From contig NC_092567.1 of assembly GCF_037975245.1 (NCBI RefSeq), forward strand, positions 15,300,876 through 15,364,875: a stretch of 64,000 bases of DNA, in the 5' to 3' direction. The translations under genes and the position numbers were made by a program. This DNA is from Apostichopus japonicus (Eukaryota; Echinodermata; Holothuroidea; Aspidochirotida; Stichopodidae). Shown here piece after piece: positions 35,502 through 49,200 of this stretch. The stretch's first letter is position 1. The number at the start of each line of letters is the position of its first letter. Below the pieces are notes generated by a model. The model saw only the letters and a list, made by a program, of their open reading frames with translations. It was not told the DNA's origin and searched no databases.

Positions 35502-38500
35502 CTGCCAAGAGAAGAAACATAACCGTTTAAATAAAGTGAAAGAATATATACAATGGATAGGAAAACTGTAACTTTTTAAAGATATAACTTTGAAATTTAG
35601 CATTTTAGCCAAAACTAGTTGGGTTAGGGTAGGGTTCTAAAAGTTTGAGGGGACTCAAGTGGTGGAGGGGGGAGGGGGGGTTGGAGAGGCTTAAGGCCCC
35701 CATTTGGTGAACATTTCTTTGATTGAGAGTGCTTTGGTTCTAAATTGAAGCAAATCCATCCACTTCCATTTCCCATCAATATCTTGGAATGTCTGCAATA
35801 CAAAGGTTTGTTCACTTTTTTTGTTGCTGAAAGAATGAAACATCAATTTCCTCCCTCAAAGTACCTATTTTATGCATTATTTTTTCCCCTGGTTGTTATG
35901 GAAACTTCCAGGGGAGGGGGAGTAGAGGGTGAGTGAGGTGCCAATACATGATAGATCCATTTCACATTTTCATTTCGTATTTTTATTTTTCTTGCATTTT
36001 TGATGGATCGGCTGAAAGGGTCGCCGGTAACAATCCTTGCTCGGAAAAACTTGGAGAAAAAAAATGCGTCGCTGTGCTGCTTAGTATAATGACCGAGTGA
36101 TACAAGCATATCTGATAGTTTTAAATTATATGGCATACCTAAAGAAAAAGCATTAAATGCAAATCAGAGGAAATAACTGACCAAGAAATTACCGGCTAGA
36201 ACCGGGTCTCAACCCTATTCTTTTAGGAATACGTTTAGGACTCCGTACATGCGGTCCTGAGCCTTACCGACTGAGCAACCAACCACCATTTATTATTATC
36301 ATTATTTTATTTTTTTTTATTTTAGGTTTACAGTCTTGTTCAAGGCCCTCTCACAGGACTTTACAACTTAACCCTGGTCATTGGTAACTTGTCACACCTA
36401 CACACCAAAGCGTGCACAATTCAATCAATCTCTCCTGGGGCACCACAGTACACCACATCCACGTGTCCCCCAGGGGACTTCACAAAGGGTGCTGCCACAA
36501 ACCGGCGCTTGCAACTAAATGTACATGGATTCATTTCAAGTTGCAGTTAAAAGAGATTGTTTGTTTGGTCAGCGACTGTTGTTAAATCAACTTCCTACGG
36601 GCCTTTAAATTATAATAGATCTAAATTTCTAAATACAAGATACCGAGTGCCTCTGGCTTGTATTCACACTTTTCGTTCTTTCGCGACTGAGAGCTGCTTA
36701 ACTGCATACAGATCCGTGCATGGTCTATGGCATCTAGTTGGTGAAGAGGTGTGAACACCTACCTGGAGTAATAATGCCTGGGGAAAATCATGATAAAACC
36801 ACCAGCAATCACATGTACATATCAAAAGTCATCTCACTCACCAAAAATCCAAACGTCGTTCTTGAAACCTTCGCTTGGATGACGGACCACAACGCCCACA
36901 GGAAATGGTTTGCAGCTGCAAATCTGAAATGAAGGTTAAAAATTGAAAATGATGTTCATTTTCACAAATGGAACAATTAAACAACTATTCAGGGAGATCA
37001 AATTTCATGCTTCACCTTCCCAATGTCTCCCACCCTCCCCCCACCAAAGAAGAAAAAGTTACATATCTTTATACATTAATCATCATAATATTTGCTTTTT
37101 ATATAGCGCTTTATACCAGCGATAGGTCTCAAAGCGCTTTACAGACATTATATTACCCCTGGTCAATGATAACCTGTCCCAGAGATAATCCCCTCCAGAC
37201 GGCAGCAGTTATATACTGCGCCCAGTGACAAGTTACCTCACAGGTACCCATTTAACCCCTGGGTGGAGAGAGGCAAGTGAGATAAAGCATCTTGCACAAG
37301 GACACAATGTAATGAACTAGGCAGGAATCGAACCAGCAATCCTTGGATCAAGAGTCCGACGCCTTAGCCAATTGGCCACCACATTCTTAGCAAGACAATG
37401 ATGGTTCTGAACACAGTTATCTCAAACCTGACAGAAAGTTGTCGGCACAGTTATTCTGATTTACACACATATTACATATATTGTCAGGTCAATAGATGGA
37501 CTGTGTTGATTTTCTAACTTGTCACTAATACCTCACTGGGTAATTGCCTACCACCTTGTTTTACATAGGTTTCTACGGTTACATAGCATTTACAGAGATG
37601 CACAAATACTCCAGGTCAATAGAAGTGGGGGACTGTGTCACCATTGAATATTGTTCACCCGCTCGTTACCACTGTTTCTACAGCGTTATATAAAGACCCA
37701 ATGTTTACTGGAGGGATTAATGTGTCAACTTGAAATGTTTTCTCCCGCTTAAAAACAGACAACTGGGTAATATCCTGTAGGTTACAATGTACTTTTGGTT
37801 TCTACAGAGCTTCAGAAATACCTCTAGTCAATTGAATACAGGCTGTGCTACCATTTTGAACTTCTCTCACTAATGCCTAAACTAATTCCTAATCCCTCCC
37901 CCCCCCCCCCCAGTCAAATGGTCTAGTCCCAAGGTAATGGTGTACTCAGGACTCTACAGTGTAAACATAAATGTTACATAATGTGTTCTTCTTGCAAGAC
38001 TAGCTTTAGCTTTGAATTTCTCTCATCCGTTCTTCATAAACACCCTAAGTCAATTGAGCACAGACTATCGTAACCTTAGAATTTCTCACACAAACTCTTA
38101 ATCATTTCCACCCCACCTTCCCCAAGGGTAATGCTGTTTAAAGGACACTACAGTAAAAAAAAATCATAATAATGTATTCTTCTTGCAAGACCAGTTTAGC
38201 TTTGCATTTCTCTCATCCGTTCTTCATAAATACCCCTAGTCAACTAAACACAGACTATGTTACCTTCGAATTTCTCTCACGAATTTATAACCATTTCCAC
38301 CTCCCCCTCTCCGGCCAATCAAATGGAAAGTCCCAAGGTAAATGCTGTATTAAGAACTCTACAGTGTAAACATAAATATGAACACCTTGTGTTCTGCTTG
38401 TCAGAGACCAGCGTTACCTTTTAATCTCTCTCATACGTTCTTCGTAGCTACCCAGCTCGTCGGTCAGGAATCCTAATTCTTCACATTTCTGGTCGTACGC

Positions 38501-41500
38501 TTTTAGGAATGCTATCTGTTGTTCCCTGCTTGGATAGTCACTTTTGGTAATCTTGTAATACGGAGCTTCCTCCTTGGAGTAGTCCATGGTCCACTCGTTG
38601 AAGTGATTAGCAAAGTCATAGGCACTGAAAGGGTGAAAAAAATCCATGGTGAGAATCCTTCACAAGGGGGGAGGGGGAAGGAGGAGGGGGGAGATCTTCA
38701 ATGTTTGGCTCTCACCACAAATTGTCAAAGGTAATTCATAACCATCCCCCCCCCCGCCCATCCAGAAAGTTGTAAGCTTTTAGAATTTGTAAGAAGATTA
38801 ATACCAAAGTCATAGGCACTGAAAGGGTGAACAAAATCATGGGAACACATAGATCTGTATCCATGGTAAGAATCCTTCACAAGGGGGGGGGGGGAGGAGG
38901 GAGACCATCAATGTTTGGCTCTCACCACAAATTATCTAAGGTAATTCATAACCGCCCCCCCCCTCCCCCGTCCAGAAAGTTGTAAGCTTTTCGGATTTGC
39001 AAGAAGTTTAATACTTAAGTTCTCTCACATAGGGTTTTCAACCAGGGGTTCCCAACCCTGGGTTTAAACTACCTGGGAGGGGGAGGGGTGGAGGGTAGTA
39101 ATGAGCAAATTTCTGGGGGGTGGGGGAATGATGGCACTCCTGGTGACAGAAAATCTATGTATTGTAAGGATGGAAGGTATATTCATTGTTTCAGTCTCGT
39201 TTGTATTTACTGTGTATAATTAAGGCATACCAGTGTAATTGTAGAATGGTGATAACAGAGGTTTGCGAACTGCCAATGTTTCTTTGCGTAGTGAGACAGA
39301 TGCAACAAAAAACGGTAAAAATGTAAACTTTTGACCAGTAGGTGACAATTCCTATAGTCTGTCTGGTAAAACTGGACAAAATTATTCCGATTCCAGTTTG
39401 AGTCTTTCGAGCAGCATTTTAGAGGTGACTTTACCAACTACCTTAAGAACCGACTCAACTCAACTGTCGCTACGCAGAAAGTCTGTGCGCCTTGCACTAA
39501 ACGGTATATAGCTTGTTTACTTAGCATCTCAATGATTTATATATCCAGGTAGACCTCCAAGTTCATTGAAAAGGGCCGGGGAGGGGGGGGGGGAGTATCC
39601 TATGGAGCTTTGAAGGTGATACGGATATAAGAAGGAGACAATTTGATATATGTATGAATGCAAGATGGTTGCTACCTGAAGCATGTCAGAGGGGTAAATT
39701 TAGTGCGCTTGCACAATCCATCACTGTCAAAATAATTTCAGTTTACAAAACTAAGAAGGTGCCAAGTCCGATAGCAATTGTATCATAAGTAAAGCACATA
39801 ATTGTAACATGTAATATGATCACAGTGAGGCAGTTAAATGTAAAGGTAAACACAACAAGGAAAAGCACATGAATGTCACAAGGCATTTCCTTGGCACATA
39901 TATCCTTGTACAACCACAAGAGCATTTCCTGAACATCTGCGAGCGAACATCATACTTCCGGGCACAGATAGTATGGTGATGGTAGTGACGTAAATATACT
40001 TACACATAATTGTAACTTGCATATTCATAGTCTATTAACACCAAATTTTCTTCCAGGGTTTTCCTCTGATCGTTCAAAAATAAGAGGTTACCTGTTCAGA
40101 AAAAAGATCAAATTCAGAAATATTGAACGATATTACAGTCATATATATCTTTCCAACATTATGGTAATTTCTTCTTTATAATCTACATTATGTTTTTTAT
40201 TGGGGGATGTGGATTGTGTGTTAGTCATGGGTGCATTGAACCGGTTCATACATACTAAGCAGATACTGAATGTTAAAAGTAGAGTGAAGTGGAACGAACT
40301 TGTTTGATGCACTTGGCAATAAGTCAAAAACCAGGCAGAACTGGTCTGAACCGGTTAGAACCAGTCAGAAGTTTGAAGCAGTTTGTATACAAGCAAAGGG
40401 TGGCCCTGTACAGATAATACTGTTTGCACAAGATGGACTCAAAGGGAAAACAAAAGGTGTTGTGGTTGCTGTACAATTAACATCACAATTAATTGATCAA
40501 CAATGATAAATAAACAAATATATGGCTATAAATAAATAACCAACTAAATAAATAATTTAACAATTCGTTCTTACAGGTTAAAGCCTAATTAACCAGACCT
40601 TATCAAGGGCACATGACATCTTTTGTACTGTTAAATCATAAATAAAGGTCAAAAACCACTAGTAATATGCTTGTTTTGTTCTAATCTAATCTCCAAAACA
40701 AAAACAATGCACTGGGGGTGCACAACAACCTGGCAAACGTCAAAGTTTTGTTATCCAATCGGACGAAGCCCTGCTACTCTCTGAAAAACTCTTTGAAAAG
40801 AGTTCGACGGAAGCTAGACCAATGTTAAGAGAACAATTATCGGCGAGGTGTATGCTGAACAGCATGAACACTCGTAGAACGCTACGATAAATGAATAGCT
40901 AATCATGATTCTGGGATGATGAGTTAAGTTATGTTACATTTTCCAGTTTTAAAATTTTAGCGAGATTAGTAAATATAAAACAGTCAGAACAGTTAAAAAG
41001 ATTATTCTGAGCAATTTTTTGTCAAGCCGGTTTCTATGGAATAGCAAAAGGAATCAATCTCTGTGTCTTTCGAGTCACCACAAAACCTTGCAACACCACT
41101 CCGGGAACGACAAAATGAATGGCATACATTCTAAAGGTATGCAAATGAAAGGTCAAAAAGGGGGGGGGCAACACTTTTCTTATCGGATAAAAAACAATAA
41201 CTGACTAAGAAGAAGCAACCAAGTGATGGTGAGTTGGTAACCACACAGACACAAAAGTACATCTCTGTTCAAAATTGCAGCTTAAATTAGAGTAAAAGAT
41301 TTGCAAAAACTACAACTAATTCACAATAGGAAATCCCATGTAGGTTAGAATGGGCATTTATGCATATTCATGAAGGTCTGTTTGTGAACTTACCAGTACA
41401 TGGATAGAGAGAGGAAAGAATTTGAACAAGGCTCTTACATATATAATTATATTATTGCGTTCACCTTAAACCCCATGAAAAGTCCAACACGTACATTTAT

Positions 41501-43153
41501 ACAAAGCTATTTTCGAACCACAAGAAGAAATCTGTTTACATTTTGTCAGATAAAATGCAATTAAAGAAGTGAAGGAAGACTCAAGAGAAAAAGATTAGAA
41601 AGAATAAATTAAAACCTTTGCTAAGAACTTGAACTAAACTTTAAAAAACAACCTGCATTCATTCAATTCAATCCTCAGAAATTATTTTGTTCAAAAGTTT
41701 CATTCACACATGGAGTGTTAGCTCAGTGGTTAACGCTCAGTGGTTAACGCCGGTGCCTTTCAATCATAAGGTCCCCGGTTCGAGTCACTCCCAGATTAAT
41801 GTATGTCGTCTAGTTACAGAGTTGTCGACAACTAACAATTCATAATCATGGACGTTAAATATGAATGTAAGAGACTGACTTCGGTCAGCTTGCGGCTTTG
41901 ATAAGCCAATGAGGCTTCTTCGCGAGTTCCTGCTCGCAAGAGGATCTAATATATACATATAAATATACATATACACATACAGTACATTCCCTTATTTATT
42001 CTTTTACCTTGGCTTTAATCATCACAAACTGCTACTGTCATTGCAATAATGACAGTTTGAAGTACTCCTGATATCTCTTTACGATCAATATTGATTCCAT
42101 TTTTGTTTGTTTATAGAGCGATGACAAACGGTCTCTACAGTAGTCCACATTATTTAATCAAAATGAACTTTGCAATTCTTGACTTAACCTCTGCTTATCA
42201 TCTATGTTTTTCTGGATATGTATACACATATTTCGGTATAAGTGGAGAAGAAATACTCAACTCAGAATCAATTTTCACATTATGTTAATAATTCCTTTGT
42301 ATCATTCAGATGACATACCTATGTTGTTATCAGAACTCTAAATATAATCGATGTACCACATACATGTTTAATAATCGTGAATAAATGAGACAAAAAAAAA
42401 AAAAAATAATCAAAATGTTTGATAACATTTGTTAACATTTCTGATGACAATAGCATAATTTAATTTTACTACGTGTCAATTCAATAATATTTTGGACTAG
42501 GGTATATTAAATTCAGCATAATAAACACAGTTTATTTTATTTGAAGGGTGAGATCAAGTTAATGCCTAACGAGGTTTAATTCTCTCTTTCCGTATTGGTA
42601 AAAAAAATCGCACACTTTTTAAAATGTTGTAACAACATCATCATCTTTGATTTGCAACATGTAACACTTTTCAGAGAGTTAATTTTATTTTTTCTAAATT
42701 TTACCACAAACAAAAGATCAAGAAAAAAAAAGAACAAAGGATAGAACACTCACACAATAACTATAACAACACAAAATATAAAACAAATAACACTACTATT
42801 ATAGCATTTTCTGTAGGTTATGAATTCAGCTGTGAAATTTATTATTTCTCTGTCAGTCGACACCCTAGCCTACCATAGTTGAGAGACTTGAATCCACCTA
42901 GCCATGTTTGATGACACATTGCAATCAGAATTTATATGATGCATGTTTTACACTACAAAACGGATCATATATAAGCCAGTGTTTCTGACCTATTAATACA
43001 CGGCATTGATATGTTCCGTATGCATTTATATTAATATTAATTATGGAGAGATCACCCCTAGATTTAGATCTCCAATTTTAACCCTCCCCAGAGTTTGAAT
43101 CTGTCACATGCGTGCTCTTCTCACTAGCGGTTTATTCCAGAGCTTGTTGTTAT

Positions 43154-43222
<69 letters not shown>

Positions 43223-46200
43223 AAACTTAACACTCTGTGACCCTGGTCTAGTGTAAACACGTTCCAGTTTAAATTCTTACCTTCTTGACAATCATTGTGT
43301 GAAAAGACCACTGGACTTGTAGTATCTGCAACAAGTTTTCTGAGGAAATTGATAAAACATATAAATAAATTAAAAAAGGGTGGTTAGTTTTTCCTGATGG
43401 CTCCTATCTGTTGGGGACCCCATCTGTTAGGGCCCTTATCTGGTAGGGGCCATCAATTCCGGTGTGACATTTCATAAACGGTAGGTCGTGGCTAAAAATT
43501 CTGGCACCAGGTTCATTGCATTGTAAATTTGTTGATATGGGTTGAGTGATTGGAGTAGTTTAACCAGAAAGCTAGGGGTTTCATGATCCCTTGCCTGAAC
43601 CCTGGTGCACAAACACATTTGTTTTACTGGGAGGGGAGGGGTGAGGTGAAGATGATAAGTCATCCAGGGGAGGGGTGTCCTTTCCCCTTTGAGAAAGTTT
43701 GGTGAAATGGAGGGGGACTCATAGTTGGATGCAAATGGTGCTATATTTGGCAATTTTTTGATACAATTTGGAAGAAGAACTAATTTTGACTCTTTTAAGG
43801 TTGTACCACTGATAAATGTTATGAATTTATGTACTGCACACGAAGAATGTTTTGTCATGTTCTGTCTCCCAGGAAAATATTTGATATTAGTTATGTATAA
43901 CATTAGACCGATAATCACCGATTTCAATGCCTTAACTATATATCAGTAGACTGGATGGCAAAGTAACCTCTTGCCTTCCAAGTGGCTAAAAAACAAAACA
44001 GAATTTGTATCCCTTTCACCTCGGAAGTTCTCCAATGTCCTTTTCCTCGTTCCTTACCAATTGGTTCAAGATTGGTGAACAATTTGTGAATATTTCAATA
44101 TAGCCCTGCTCTCTGTACTTGAAATCGCAAGTTCCCCCTGGCCATCAGTTAAATGTCCTGGCTATACAAAAATCATTCCAAGTAACGGAAACTTCCCAAA
44201 CTTTGAACGATGATTTAACTTAGAAATACCTATCAAACTAGAATTTTAACAAAAGAATAAGAAGCACTTCTTACCTGAGAAACTTCAGTTCTTTGAAAAT
44301 ATCTATCTTCTTGATTTTGGCGAATAATTCTTTGTTTTGGACATCTTCAACGTTCACTCTCGATGCCGCTTCGCACCATCTTCAGAGTGAAAAGAAGAAA
44401 AACATTGAGTGAACTCTAAATCAAAAACAGAGCAAGCCACTGACTACATAGGCATGTCAAACCATGACATAACCCTACAGTAGTCCCGAAGGATGTCCTC
44501 ACAGCGGAACTTTATCTTGATGTCGCAAATCAAAGGTTGATATCACAAGTCAAAGGTTAAAAGGTCAAACCATGACGTAACCCTACAGTAGACCTGAGGG
44601 ACGTCCTAACAGCGTAACTTTATCTCAATTTCAAAGGTTAAAGTGGGCCCTGCAGTTCTATGCAGTGTATATATTAACTTCCAAGGCGCCACTACCAATA
44701 GGATGGAACCAGTCTCTCCGTTTCCATGGTTACTACTTGCAAAAACTTTTTCAAAGTATCTAGAATTCCAGAGGAAATGTTTGATTTTTGACTATTAAAT
44801 GAACGAAGAACATATATATGCTAAGCATCCCGGTAATGATTTGCAAGCATTTCCTTTCCGATTGCGTTTTCGAAAGATCGGTAGTTTATTAAACGGTCAG
44901 AGTTTGTATCATAAGTAAAATTAAAGCAAATAGGTGTGATGTCATAGTTGCACGCTTACAGCGAATGTTTTAAAAAAAATATTATTTACATAATTTGTTT
45001 TCACTTTATTGTTTTGAGGGTTCCAACTTTGCTTGAGATGATGATGTGAAGTCATTAATAACTCCAATATGATTGTAGTGTATTAATATGTTAATGTTTC
45101 TCAATTTTTAAGAGAAAAATTGGATGTGATATTCTGTCAGAGTGCATCTATATCAACTTACCTGTTTGCTTCTAGATCGACTTTTGGGTGCAAAATATGT
45201 CAACTTCAAATGTTGTTTATATCTTGGAAATACAATACAGGAATTGAATACAAATTTCACCAAGATACTGAGAGTATGTTCCACTTCATCAGCCAAAAGG
45301 TAAAATTTGTTCTGAGCTATCGTTAAAACACCTCTCTTTGTGCTATCTATAGGCTAAATTGTTGTATTTAGGCTAAGTACGCAAGCATATATCCCTAATT
45401 TCCAGCCCTTTTTGAAGTATTGTTTTAGTTTGCCATTTCATGTATTTTCAAATAGGATAACAAAATATTCAATGGCAGTTTTGGTTTACTTAAATCCCAC
45501 CAAGACATTTCGTCTGAACAGACTGTACAATAATCTTTCATTTTCAATGAGGCCTTGTTATGTGTAATGATAAACTTCTGTTGAGATCCCCGTACAACAC
45601 CTCCATCCTCCCTGGCCAATCTCCCTACACTCAAACACCCCACACCCACCTCCCCTACCCCAACCACCCTACCTCTCCAAACCCACCTACCCTACCTCCC
45701 CAAACCCACCTACCCTTCTTCCCCAAACCCACCCACCCTACCTACCCAAACCCATCCACCCTACCTCTCCAAATCCACCAACCCTACCTCACAAACCCAC
45801 CTACCCTACCTCCCCAAACCCACCCACCCTACCTCCCCAAACCCACCCACCCCATCGGAATGAGTTGAATGAGTTGAGGGTGCTACCTGCTAAGGATGTC
45901 ATCGATCCACCTCGGGACTTTACACAGAGGGAGCTTTAACTGGTGAAAGACGGCAAGTTTCCTGGCGATGGCGACGGACATCTGCGGTTGCGAGACTTCG
46001 TCGGTCCTGAGGGCTCGAGACTAGAAGTGGTGGAACAGAGGGAGAGAAAGAGAGATGAAGATGAACCGTTATCAGAGAATTAATAATATAATAATCATAT
46101 AATATTTGCTTTTTGTATAGCGCTTTATACAGCGATAGGTCTCAAAGCGCTTCACATATGTTATATTAAACCCTGGTCAATGATAACCTGTCTCAGAGAC

Positions 46201-49200
46201 AATCCCTCCAGTCGGCAGCAGTTATATACTGTACTGCGGCCCAGTGACAAGTTATCTCACAGGTACCCATTTAACCCCTGGGTGAAGAGAGGCAAGTGAG
46301 ATAAAGCATCTTGCCCAAGGACACAACGTAATGAACTAGGCAGGAATCGAACCAGCGATCCTTGGATCACGAGTCCGAAGCCTTACCCAATTGGCCACCA
46401 AACTCTCTGAGTGACAAGGAAGGCCAGGACCTTTATAAGAGATATCCAGAGCGCAACCTCTTATTAAGATGAACAGAGGGCAACCAATGATTTAGTCTAT
46501 ATGCAAGCAATACAAGAATCAATTTACTTCTAGACTGTTAAATTGATATTTTCTTCATTATTTTTTTACGGAATTCAACAGGAAGCTGTGACATTGTGTC
46601 CTGTAGCTTCACTTCTATACACACCTACAGTACCTCCTCTCTCGTACCTCCACCCCCCCCCGCATCCCCCTCTGTTTTTCTTTTAAATTTTCATCATGCC
46701 CTGAAAACGTTTACTGGTATAAATCTTACCGGAATAAACTCTTCGATCCTCCCTTCGGGAAATACTCCGAACAGATGAGGGGAATGGTTCCTCTCGGAGA
46801 GCAATGTAAAAATGACCGTGTCGAGTAATGGTGTGTCGCCCTCCACGAATATTTCTCCATACACCCTCAGAAGTACATTCCTCGGTTCGGAAGACATGTG
46901 CGTTACGTTCTCTGGTAAGGAACATTCGTAGATATAGTTTGTTAACCCGGCACTGTATAGAGAGAGAAAGAAAATAACAAGGGGGTAAAAAGAAGAAAAA
47001 ATTAATCCATGAAAATCATCTCGTAATTTGTTAGTAGAGTGGACAGTATACGGGCAAGTAGTATCAGAGATGGACAATATTATCAAAGATATTGACAATA
47101 TTATCCAAAATATTGACAATATTATCCAAACTATTGACAATATCATCAAAAATATTGACAATATTATCCAAATTAATGACAATATTATCAAAAATATTGA
47201 CAACATTATCAAAAATATTGACAATATTATCAAAAATATTGACAATATTATCCAAATTATTGACAATATTATCCAAAATATTGACAATATTATCCAAAAT
47301 ATTGACAATATTTTCCAAAATATTGACAATATTATCCAAAATTATTGATTCGACTGAATTCTTTCTTGATGAAGACAGATGGGAAGAGGAGAAACTTTGC
47401 AAAGCTAAACCAAAGAGAGGCAGATTGTCACAATGAAACTACAATTTCTGTCTCAAGAGAAAATTGTACATTTTTTTTTCCAATTTTGAAATTGCATAAA
47501 TTCGTAGAAAGGCACGAAATCCCCATCGCATTTGGCATAGTGAGTTAAGTGAGGAGCGCAATTTCCTTCGATACAAATGTCAGTAAAGTTTCTTCCCTTA
47601 CGAATTAAAGCATTTAGCTTGTTTCCTTTTTTGCCACCACCTGATGTCAATAACAAACTCCAGACTCACCCACATTTCGTTAAGGTTGCAAGGTTAAAAC
47701 CTTAACTTATCTGTCGATCAAACTGAAGACTAATATTTACTGCCTTGGTCTTATCTAACACTGGATTACTGTAATTGTTTGTATTATGGTGTCGAATCTA
47801 ACCTTAGAACTTAAGAAGCTTCAGTTCGTTCAAAACTGTGCCCTATTTCGTTTACAGTAAAGAGATCATGTTTCACACCTTTTTTTCTTTCTTGAATTGC
47901 ACTGGTTACGTGTATGTCAGAGAATTTTGTTTAAAATCATCCCCAATGGTCTACAAATGTCTACATGGCTCAGCGCCTATGTATTAACTATAAGCGATTA
48001 AACCGTAAACTCTACTCGTGGACACAGCCGTTGTTCTAGTACTGAAAACTTATGCTAAGTTCCGTGATCATTCATTTGGCAAAGGTGGCCCTAAATTATG
48101 GAACGCCCTAACTCCGGCTAGAACTCTGTGTTATTCCTATGACATGGTTCTTTTAAGTGAAATCTGAAACAATTTCTCTTTAATAATTACGATGAATACT
48201 TCTTTAAGTTAGACATCAATTAATGTAACTTTACTTCAATCTTTACTTATATTTTGGTTTCAGCACAGCCGAGCAACGTCTTGCATTTGTCCGCAACATA
48301 GTGAGTAGTTGTGCATGAACCCTTCATTCATTCATATGTATACATTCACGATCCAAGCAGCCTAGGTACAAATGTGTATGACAGACAGTGTTGTACTGTA
48401 TGCATATGCTGTATGTTTAGCTACAGTAGTGATGTGTTGCAAAGTAAGACACTTTTCTCGAGTTTCAAAATACCTTTTACCACAAAAATTGTGTGACACA
48501 AGATATTGCATTGCATAGTGTTAACACAAACCAACTGCTTGAAAGTATGGTTTTTATTGTTAGTACACCACAAAAATCAACACGCTAGACGATCAATCAT
48601 AGACAATCTTGTCTGCATTATCATTCTCTGTGGTTTCCAAAGCGACTACTTGGGTTGTACATTATGCTCTACAGCATTACACCTTTCACAACCACATGGT
48701 CAGTTAATACACCACATACACAACATTGCAAGCAGTGTGATGTACATCATCACGCGACCAAGCTCCATTTCCTGATGAAATGCTAGTTTCATTCCGTACA
48801 GCCGACTGTTGGGAGTGCTTTCATATCCTGCGCATATCAGATTAACATTGTGATGTTTACTCACAGAGAGAATGATGTAGGGAATGAACTAATGTTAACA
48901 GGGCGAGGTAGAAGGATGTTATGTGGATAGAGGTGATACTTGAACATAACTGAAAACAACTTCTCAAAGAAAGTGTGCTAATTGGAATTGTTTTTTTTTT
49001 TGGTGGGGAGGGGGGGAAGGAGGATGTGGAAGGGGTGGAAAGAGGCGAGAGGGGGGGGGTTGGCCACCCAAATTCTTCTTTTTATCCTCGAGACACAGAT
49101 GAGAACTTCTGTGAATGTTTAGATATCTTTTCTACCGTGTCAAAAATAAAATTTCCCTGGACTATGGTAAAGTTAGTTTCATCTACTTAAGAATCAATAA

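Larger units (their letters stand above)
35502..36841 (-). other. Choline kinase intron 8
   Basis: 1340 bases. It holds a tRNA-like SINE piece (36180-36290) joined to a repeat (36301-36540). The rest shows nothing recognisable. Confidence 0.85.
36924..38417 (-). other. Choline kinase intron 7
   Basis: 1494 bases. It holds a SINE (37081-37385) and, next to the exon, a tandem repeat with copies of the exon 7 end (about 37680-38417). Confidence 0.85.
40092..43280 (-). other. Choline kinase intron 5
   Basis: 3189 bases. It holds a tRNA-like SINE (41712-41950) and an AT microsatellite (43158-43220). The rest is AT-rich with no recognised gene. Confidence 0.85.
44380..45886 (-). other. Choline kinase intron 3
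   Basis: 1507 bases. It contains a two-copy repeat (44454-44645) and a C-rich minisatellite (45600-45855). Confidence 0.85.

Noticed and set aside
37320-37385. Possible tRNA-Lys gene
   Set aside because: It is tRNA-like only as the head of a SINE also found at 46090-46400, with a different anticodon loop there.
43472-43927. 151-codon open frame on the minus strand in intron 4
   Set aside because: No domain, signal peptide or compositional sign of coding; it lies wholly within an intron on the same strand.
45560-45868. Proline/threonine-rich open frame
   Set aside because: It is a C-rich minisatellite.
46694-47402. Long Ile/Leu/Asn-repeat open frames on both strands next to exon 2
   Set aside because: They extend exon 2 sequence into the intronic 21-bp repeat. 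The exon ends at the CTATACAG acceptor at 46953.
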